The notes under the pieces: generated by a model
Told to the model about the DNA's origin: nothing
Seen by the model: only the letters and a program-made list of their open reading frames with translations
The model's database searches: none
Assembly (NCBI GenBank): GCA_031556065.1
Contig: JAVBTR010000101.1
Coordinates: 1-5,844 of the forward strand
Origin: JAVBTR01 sp031556065
GTDB taxonomy: Bacteria; Bacillota; Clostridia; Christensenellales; Aristaeellaceae
DNA: 5,844 nucleotides
Direction: 5' to 3'
Shown here: positions 1 through 3,934 of the stretch, one piece after another
Layout: every line of letters begins with the position of its first letter
How positions within the stretch are numbered: the first letter of the stretch is position 1
Translations under genes and position numbers: made by a program

Positions 1-270
1 AGCGATCTGGGTATCTTTTCTGGTGAAAGGGATTTCCAGTTTCTGGCACAGGGTCTCGATGCCTGCGGTATCAAAAGGCTCCAGGCCCATGGACATGGTA
101 AAAGCATGCAGCTCATAATCCACGTGGGAAAACCTTTTATACAGTGCCAGCGCATACAATAAAAGCAGGCTGTCCTTCCCGCCGGATACCCCTACCGCGA
201 TCTTATCCCCCGGGGCAATCATATGGAAATCTTGATCCGCCCGGCGTACACAACCCAGAACTGTCTTCAT
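1..270 (-). CDS. TtcA-like PP-loop ATPase (tRNA thiolation family), N-terminal part only
   Basis: Reading the minus strand from ATG at 270 gives 90 codons that stay open to the window edge, so the C-terminal part is missing. Residues 29-34 are SGGKDS, the PP-loop that binds ATP in N-type ATP pyrophosphatases. It is preceded by ADQDFHMIAPGDKIAVGV, closely resembling the N-terminus of TtcA, which adenylates and thiolates C32 of tRNA, as I recall it ('[22 protein letters not shown]' in E. coli). TilS (lysidine synthetase) shares the PP-loop, but the DF-x-MI-x-x-GD lead-in favours the TtcA group. The CxxC pairs that hold the Fe-S cluster in true TtcA would lie outside the window, so the substrate cannot be settled. 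The start is supported by an AGAGGTGA ribosome binding site at 276-283. The protein is expected to be cytoplasmic. It is transcribed divergently from the serine hydrolase gene, with 85 bp between the two starts. Confidence 0.88.
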   Translation of the reverse strand, partial: MKTVLGCVRRADQDFHMIAPGDKIAVGVSGGKDSLLLLYALALYKRFSHVDYELHAFTMSMGLEPFDTAGIETLCQKLEIPFTRKDTQIA

Positions 271-290
271 GGCCCTCACCTCTTCCAGAA

Positions 291-319
291 ATTATACCCC
301 GTCTTGCCCCATCGCGCAA
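291..319 (-). promoter_or_regulatory. Sigma-A-like promoter of the PP-loop ATPase gene
   Basis: On the minus strand there is a perfect -10 box TATAAT (plus-strand 291-296). A 17-base spacer separates it from TTGCGC (314-319), which matches four of six bases of the -35 consensus. Transcription would start near 284, giving a very short leader that is almost entirely the ribosome binding site at 276-283. The prediction rests on sequence match and spacing only. Confidence 0.65.
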
Positions 320-320
320 G
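303..320. repeat. Inverted repeat CTTGC-N8-GCAAG between divergent promoters
   Basis: CTTGC (303-307) and GCAAG (316-320) form a perfect 5-bp inverted repeat with an 8-base spacer, centred between the two divergent promoters. It covers both predicted -35 boxes. Such a position would let one dimeric regulator control both genes, but arms of 5 bp are short enough to occur by chance. Confidence 0.4.
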
Positions 321-332
321 ATGTGGTATTGT
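304..332 (+). promoter_or_regulatory. Extended -10 promoter of the serine hydrolase gene
   Basis: TTGCCC at 304-309 (four of six -35 bases) is followed, after 17 bases, by TATTGT at 327-332 (four of six -10 bases). A TG dinucleotide at 324-325 makes this an extended -10 (TGnTATTGT). The start site would be near 339, immediately ahead of the ribosome binding site. The minus-strand promoter overlaps it, with the two -35 boxes only four bases apart. It is weaker than the opposing promoter and could be a chance match, but nothing better lies in the gap. Confidence 0.5.
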
Positions 333-341
333 GTAGAAACG

Positions 342-348
342 AAGGAGG
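342..348 (+). promoter_or_regulatory. Ribosome binding site deciding the serine hydrolase start
   Basis: AAGGAGG lies seven bases before ATG at 356. This near-perfect anti-16S match fixes the start at 356. The longer reading from ATG at 269 has no ribosome binding site and overlaps the start codon of the divergent gene. Confidence 0.9.
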
Positions 349-355
349 CGGCAGC

Positions 356-1498
356 ATGAGCATCCAACAAGGCATGGCGTATTTTGTAAGGGAATCACAT
401 ATTATGCATTGTCTTTCCATCGCCTTTGGCGATGAAGATTCCGCCACCCTTTCATACGAAAATGCCGGGGATTCCACGGTTTTTGATCTGGCCAGCCTGA
501 CAAAGCTGTTCACCCTTATCGCTGTGATGCAATTAAATGAACAGGGGAAATTATCCCTTGATGATCCGCTTATCAAGCATGCGCCCCAGTTCAAAAACAT
601 GGGGGGCGTGTCCCTTGAAAACCTCTTAAGCTACCAAGTCAATATTTTATCCGATGGCCGTATTGACGATGCACCTAATAGGGAGGAGGCCCTGGGCCGG
701 CTGTTTGCCTCCAAGCCCCTGCCCCAGGTAGGCACAAGGTTTTATTCTGACATGCACGCCATGGTTTTGAAGTATGTGGTAGAAGCCGCCAGCGGCATGG
801 ATTTTTTCTCCTATATTCAAAAACATATCCTTATCCCTTGTGGTATGGCACACACCTATGCCGCCATTCCCGAGGAAATGCTGCCTTTAACCCAAAGCTA
901 TGCTGGGGAGCACCGCATTGAAAACGGAAGGTATGTTCTCAGAGCTGGCCCAACACCTGGCACCCCCCACGATCCTAAGGCGGCGCTTCTTTCGCCCGGC
1001 GGAGAGGATTTGTGCGGCCACGCAGGGCTCTTTTCCACCTTAACCGATATGACCAGTCTCTGCCAAGGCCTATTAAACGGTGCGCTCTTATCCAAGGAAA
1101 GCCTGAAAGCCATTGCCATCAACCGCACAGGCGATGGCATGGACAAGCAGTATCTGGGCTATCTATGCTATGTGAAGCACCCTAACCAGCATTTTTCCGA
1201 GGTGCCAATTTATATGACGCATAGCGCCTTTGGTCTTTCTGGGTTTACGGGCAACCATATTTCCATCGACCCGGAATTAAAGCTATTCAACGTGTTTCTG
1301 GGAAACCGCTGCCTAAACCGCTTAACCACCCTAACCCCGAAAAATGATTCCGCCTTATTTGAGTTGGGCCTGGAACCCTGCGGCGCTGGGCAGATACGCT
1401 GGCCAGATGGCGAAATGATCTACTCATCGGTGGATTATGTGCACCAAAAAGATGTACGGCTCCATACGCCTATTCAAAAAGTCCTTTTTCAAAAATAA
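356..1498 (+). CDS. Beta-lactamase-fold serine hydrolase (PF00144-like)
   Basis: This 380-residue protein belongs to the penicillin-binding, class C beta-lactamase-like serine hydrolases, which include esterases, carboxypeptidase-like enzymes and D-amino-acid peptidases. The nucleophile motif SxxK is S47-L-T-K50, in the usual FDLASLTK context. The second motif is Y130-S-D132, the YSD variant of YxN, followed by a helix (MHAMVLKYVVEAASG) and the IPCGMAHTYAAIP segment that match the family ('PLGM..T'). GHAGLFST at 221-228 is another family hallmark. The third motif, normally H/K-T/S-G before FTG, reads L294-S-G296 in AFGLSGFTGN, so the usual basic or His residue is absent. The length is normal for the family. 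No signal peptide or membrane segment is visible, so it is probably cytoplasmic. The substrate cannot be inferred, and resistance to beta-lactams should not be assumed. It sits alone, divergent from the PP-loop gene and convergent with the protease gene, with a terminator directly after its stop. Confidence 0.88.
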   Translation: MSIQQGMAYFVRESHIMHCLSIAFGDEDSATLSYENAGDSTVFDLASLTKLFTLIAVMQLNEQGKLSLDDPLIKHAPQFKNMGGVSLENLLSYQVNILSDGRIDDAPNREEALGRLFASKPLPQVGTRFYSDMHAMVLKYVVEAASGMDFFSYIQKHILIPCGMAHTYAAIPEEMLPLTQSYAGEHRIENGRYVLRAGPTPGTPHDPKAALLSPGGEDLCGHAGLFSTLTDMTSLCQGLLNGALLSKESLKAIAINRTGDGMDKQYLGYLCYVKHPNQHFSEVPIYMTHSAFGLSGFTGNHISIDPELKLFNVFLGNRCLNRLTTLTPKNDSALFELGLEPCGAGQIRWPDGEMIYSSVDYVHQKDVRLHTPIQKVLFQK

Positions 1499-1500
1499 AA

Positions 1501-1537
1501 GAAACCGGGAGTTTGTCGCTCCCGGTTTCTTGTTCCT
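1501..1537. terminator. Bidirectional rho-independent terminator
   Basis: GAAACCGGGAG (1501-1511), a 7-base loop, and CTCCCGGTTTC (1519-1529) form a perfect 11-bp hairpin. On the plus strand it is followed by the T-rich TTGTTCCTTTATT. On the minus strand it is followed by TTTTATTTTTG. It lies 2 bases after the serine hydrolase stop and 8 bases after the protease stop, so it can end both convergent transcripts. The minus-strand T-tract is the better of the two. Confidence 0.9.
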
Positions 1538-2827
1538 TTATTGAGATACCTGGTCGATAACCTTCAACACCACATTTACGTCCGTGTAATCGCCGCTGGG
1601 TACTTCATCATAAGCGACAGATTCACCTGCCATTACCCGTTCCATCACTTCATACAGGCCCTCAGCGCGGTACACGGTCAGTTCTACCGTATCACCGGCT
1701 TTCTTAGCGGCAACTGCATCTTTTAGTTCTTGGCAAGAAGCACTGACGATCGTGCCGTCCACTTCCACAATAATATCCCCAGGCAACAATCCCCCTTCCT
1801 TAGCAGGGGTACCTTCTTCCACAACGGAAATGTAGGCGCCGCTTGGAAGGATGCCGTTATAACTGGCACCGTTAATAGGGCTGTAGGTAATGCCCATGCG
1901 GGGCTTGCCGATCAGATCGTTGTTTACGTTGGTTTGCTCCGTAGTGGCAGACTTATTATCCTCTGCCTTGATTTCGCCTGAAAGCACCTTTTCGATCAAG
2001 GGCTTGGCAGAGTTGATGGGGATACACATACCGATGCCTTCAATAGAGGCGCTGCTGAAGTAGCCACTGGAAGAATACTTGATCGTCGGGATACCTACCA
2101 ACTCGCCCAGCACATTGAACATGCCACCGCCGGAGTTGCCGGAGTTGATTGATGCGTCTACCTGAATCATAGTATTGCTAGTGGTGGTCTTGCGGCCATA
2201 TTTATCGGTGCTGGCGCCGGTAGAAATCTGGCGGTTCAGCCCGGAAACAATGCCGGCAGTGGTGGTGCCTACAAATTCATCACTCAAAGGATTGCCGATG
2301 CAGATGGCCCAATCCCCAATGCGCAGGCTATCGCTGTCGCCTAAGGATACATAGGGCAGATTCAGGCCTTCCGCCTTGATAACAGCAATGTCCAGATCCA
2401 CATCATAGGCGATAACCTGGGCTTCATATTCCTTGTCGTTGGCCGTGACTGTTACCCGGCTGGCCCCCTCGATAACATGGTAATTTGTCAGCACATGGCC
2501 CTGGTCGCTTATCACCGTACCGGACCCGGAGCCGGCTTCCACTTCCTTGGTTGTACCTTCGCTGTTGCCGCGGCTGCGGCCATAACCATAATAGCCGTAA
2601 TTGGACGTTTGATAGGTCTTGTAATTGCTGACACCTACCACAGAATCATGCACCGCTTCCACTGCCTTGGTAAAGGGGCTCTCTACCACGCCTTCCAGCT
2701 TGGTGCCGCCCTCCTGGGCTGTTGCCCGGTTCGCCGTGACCATGCCTACCCCTGTTCCAATAAGGACGCAGACCATCGCCAACGCAACGAATCCGATAAG
2801 CTGTTTTTTGTTTCCCATGTTTTTCAT
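1538..2827 (-). CDS. htrA: Membrane-anchored HtrA/DegP-family serine protease with PDZ domain
   Basis: This 429-residue protein is an HtrA-type protease that degrades or handles misfolded proteins outside the cytoplasmic membrane. In order it has a short basic N-terminus (KK at 7-8); a hydrophobic signal-anchor at about 10-32; a linker; a trypsin-like domain at about 50-285; and one PDZ domain at about 306-395. The catalytic triad is visible: H117 in LTNYHVIEG, D146 in DLDIAVIKA and S232 in INSGNSGGG. IGDWAICIGNP and GIGMCIPIN are further family blocks. In the PDZ domain, GTPAKEGGLLPGDIIVEVDG is the standard core. Residues 72-92 are a Tyr/Gly-rich stretch in the position of the flexible LA loop of DegP. 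The start at 2827 is chosen because AAAAGGAGG lies 8 bases before it, while the Met at codon 4 would be too far away. The length fits Firmicute HtrA proteins with one PDZ domain. It follows the DUF975 gene by 73 bp with no terminator between them. No second PDZ domain is present. Confidence 0.95.
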   Translation of the reverse strand: MKNMGNKKQLIGFVALAMVCVLIGTGVGMVTANRATAQEGGTKLEGVVESPFTKAVEAVHDSVVGVSNYKTYQTSNYGYYGYGRSRGNSEGTTKEVEAGSGSGTVISDQGHVLTNYHVIEGASRVTVTANDKEYEAQVIAYDVDLDIAVIKAEGLNLPYVSLGDSDSLRIGDWAICIGNPLSDEFVGTTTAGIVSGLNRQISTGASTDKYGRKTTTSNTMIQVDASINSGNSGGGMFNVLGELVGIPTIKYSSSGYFSSASIEGIGMCIPINSAKPLIEKVLSGEIKAEDNKSATTEQTNVNNDLIGKPRMGITYSPINGASYNGILPSGAYISVVEEGTPAKEGGLLPGDIIVEVDGTIVSASCQELKDAVAAKKAGDTVELTVYRAEGLYEVMERVMAGESVAYDEVPSGDYTDVNVVLKVIDQVSQ

Positions 2828-2835
2828 ATGTTGTC

Positions 2836-2844
2836 CCTCCTTTT
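2836..2844 (-). promoter_or_regulatory. Ribosome binding site of the HtrA gene
   Basis: The minus strand reads AAAAGGAGG, 8 bases before ATG at 2827. This selects the first Met over the second one three codons later. Confidence 0.85.
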
Positions 2845-2845
2845 A

Positions 2846-2866
2846 GGTTATAGCCATAGTATAACC
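2846..2866. repeat. Perfect inverted repeat GGTTATA-N7-TATAACC upstream of HtrA gene
   Basis: GGTTATA (2846-2852) and TATAACC (2860-2866) form a perfect 7-bp inverted repeat with a 7-base spacer, 21 bp overall, directly ahead of the protease ribosome binding site. On the minus strand it contains two -10-like hexamers, TATACT (2858-2863) and TATAAC (2847-2852). It is not a terminator, because the arms are AT-rich and no T-run follows. It could be an operator over an internal protease promoter. A TTGTCA hexamer at 2875-2880 lies too close (11 bases) to TATACT to be its -35 box. Confidence 0.5.
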
Positions 2867-2900
2867 ATCAATTTTGACAACATCATGAATGAATTATGAA

Positions 2901-3764
2901 TTATTCCTCGGGCGTTTGTGCCTGGGGATAAATGGAAATTCCATTTGACCGCACAGCATAAAAAGCCGCGTTAGCACCGGCCATATAAACAGAAATAGCC
3001 AGGCTCACAAATAAGCTCAGCGTCATGCCGACCACCGTTCCAAACATGCTCTGTAGGGTATAGCTCACAATGGTTCTTAGAAGAGTCCAGCCAATAAAGC
3101 TCAATTGAAGCACAAAAAATTCCATTTTATGCCCTTTCATCCCTTGGCAGCTTTTCTTCATGGCTTCAATGGGGGACAGGCTGGTATCCTCCGCCAAAGC
3201 ATATTCCGCTAAAACAAAGTTAAAATAAATAACCAATATGAACACCACCATCGCAACGGGAGCAATAGCTATAATAAACGTAAAAAAGCCCGATTCCATC
3301 AGCGATGGCACGTTCACAACCAACAAAAGTATGGGCACCAGCACCACTGCCATAATCCCAAGCAAAACCAGCGCAACTAAAATTTGGAGCAAAACAGCCT
3401 TAAAAAAACTTCCCATTTTGGAAAACACCGTGGTATACGGCGCGTTTTCGTTTTTCACAATACCGATAAAGTACCGCTGCATACCTAAGTTCAGCCCCGC
3501 CGAAAGGAGAGCCGCCGCCATGAGCGCTATTGTGGGCAGCCAGTAGGAGGGGCTTGTTATCTGGTTCATAACATATTCCGTGGGATAGCCGCTTTGAAGC
3601 AGCTGCTCCATAAGATTAAGTACATCGTTATTGGCAATGGCCTGATAAACCTGAGCCGCCGTAATAAGTATACCTGCTGTAAAAAACACCAGCATAGCCG
3701 TTTGCCAGCGGCCTTTTAACGCACGTCTGGCCAGCGCCTTATATAGACCTGATTGCAAAACCAT
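2901..3764 (-). CDS. DUF975 family multi-pass membrane protein
   Basis: This 287-residue integral membrane protein has no assigned biochemical role. Hydrophobic segments lie at about 20-42, 76-96, 122-150, 158-186, 214-235 and 240-268, suggesting six membrane passes. Features I associate with DUF975 (PF06161) are the N-terminal ARRALKGRWQTA segment; the cytoplasmic-looking loop SLSPIEAMKKSCQGMKGHK (residues 195-213); the following FFVLQLSFIGWTLL helix; and the AGANAAFYAV segment near the C-terminus. The C-terminal tail after about 270 is short and ends in acidic residues. The start at 3764 is supported by GAGGGGG at 3771-3777, six bases upstream. It is the first gene of a probable two-gene unit with the HtrA protease, which suggests but does not prove a role in the cell envelope. 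The family assignment is from recalled sequence pattern; the membrane topology is read directly. Confidence 0.82.
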   Translation of the reverse strand: MVLQSGLYKALARRALKGRWQTAMLVFFTAGILITAAQVYQAIANNDVLNLMEQLLQSGYPTEYVMNQITSPSYWLPTIALMAAALLSAGLNLGMQRYFIGIVKNENAPYTTVFSKMGSFFKAVLLQILVALVLLGIMAVVLVPILLLVVNVPSLMESGFFTFIIAIAPVAMVVFILVIYFNFVLAEYALAEDTSLSPIEAMKKSCQGMKGHKMEFFVLQLSFIGWTLLRTIVSYTLQSMFGTVVGMTLSLFVSLAISVYMAGANAAFYAVRSNGISIYPQAQTPEE

Positions 3765-3802
3765 TTGTATCCCCCTCGCTTAACGCAATTCATTTCCCTG
3801 CT

Positions 3803-3831
3803 ATTCTATCACAGCTTTTCATAATTTAAAA
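3803..3831 (-). promoter_or_regulatory. Extended -10 promoter for the DUF975-HtrA unit
   Basis: The minus strand reads TGATAGAAT, an extended -10 with TAGAAT at plus-strand 3803-3808 (five of six bases). The -35 position, 17 bases upstream, is TTTTAA (3826-3831), a poor match. Strong dependence on the extended -10 would be expected. Transcription would start near 3796, about 32 bases before the DUF975 start codon. Confidence 0.55.
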
Positions 3832-3849
3832 TCGAAATTAAAATTTGCC

Positions 3850-3878
3850 TTGCTTTTCAGCATTGTTTCATTTATAAT
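3850..3878 (+). promoter_or_regulatory. Promoter of the cellobiose phosphorylase gene
   Basis: A perfect -10 box TATAAT lies at 3873-3878, with TTGCTT at 3850-3855 exactly 17 bases upstream (three of six -35 bases). The stretch just upstream, roughly 3822-3846, is almost all A and T and could act as an UP element. The start site would be near 3885, leaving a leader of about 50 bases that includes the palindrome at 3891-3900. Confidence 0.6.
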
Positions 3879-3888
3879 AATGTCATAT

Positions 3889-3906
3889 CTAAAACGTTTT
3901 CGTTTT
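3889..3906 (+). promoter_or_regulatory. LacI-family/cre-like operator downstream of the -10 box
   Basis: AAAACGTTTT (3891-3900) is a perfect 10-bp palindrome with the central CG typical of LacI-family operators, including catabolite-responsive elements bound by CcpA. It resembles the core AAnCGnT of the cre consensus but lacks the flanking TG and CA. A second CGTTTT follows at once (3901-3906). It sits some 6 bases after the predicted start site, a position where a bound repressor would block transcription. A local cellobiose-responsive LacI-type regulator is as likely as CcpA. None is encoded in the window. Confidence 0.6.
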
Positions 3907-3920
3907 ATCAAAAATAATAA

Positions 3921-3927
3921 AGAGGTG
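3921..3927 (+). promoter_or_regulatory. Ribosome binding site deciding the GTG start of cellobiose phosphorylase
   Basis: AGAGGTG lies seven bases before GTG at 3935. This supports the non-ATG start, which also places MKFGSFNDERKEY at the N-terminus, as in known cellobiose phosphorylases. The next in-frame ATG comes far too late (inside the conserved domain). Confidence 0.8.
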
Positions 3928-3934
3928 TTGCGGA

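Noticed and set aside
269..355. A 29-codon N-terminal extension of the serine hydrolase from ATG at 269
   Set aside because: It has no ribosome binding site and overlaps the divergent start codon, while AAGGAGG seven bases before 356 clearly marks the real start.
144..359. A 71-codon plus-strand open frame at the left end
   Set aside because: It is antisense to the SGGKDS-containing PP-loop gene and crosses the divergent promoter region; no family features.
356..1498. Calling the serine hydrolase a beta-lactamase resistance gene
   Set aside because: There is no signal peptide, the third motif is altered, and the fold family has many non-resistance members.
2858..2880. A promoter for htrA formed by TTGTCA and TATACT
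   Set aside because: The spacer is only 11 bases, far from the 16-18 needed. Other spacings give poor hexamers, so no promoter was annotated.
2477..2899. A 140-codon plus-strand open frame over the HtrA N-terminus
   Set aside because: It is antisense to the HtrA signal-anchor and protease domain. Its apparent hydrophobic, Ala-rich composition comes from the complementary codons.
3822..3848. AT-rich repeat-like stretch between the two divergent promoters, considered as a dyad operator
   Set aside because: The arms do not pair cleanly. It is better explained as an AT-rich spacer or UP element.
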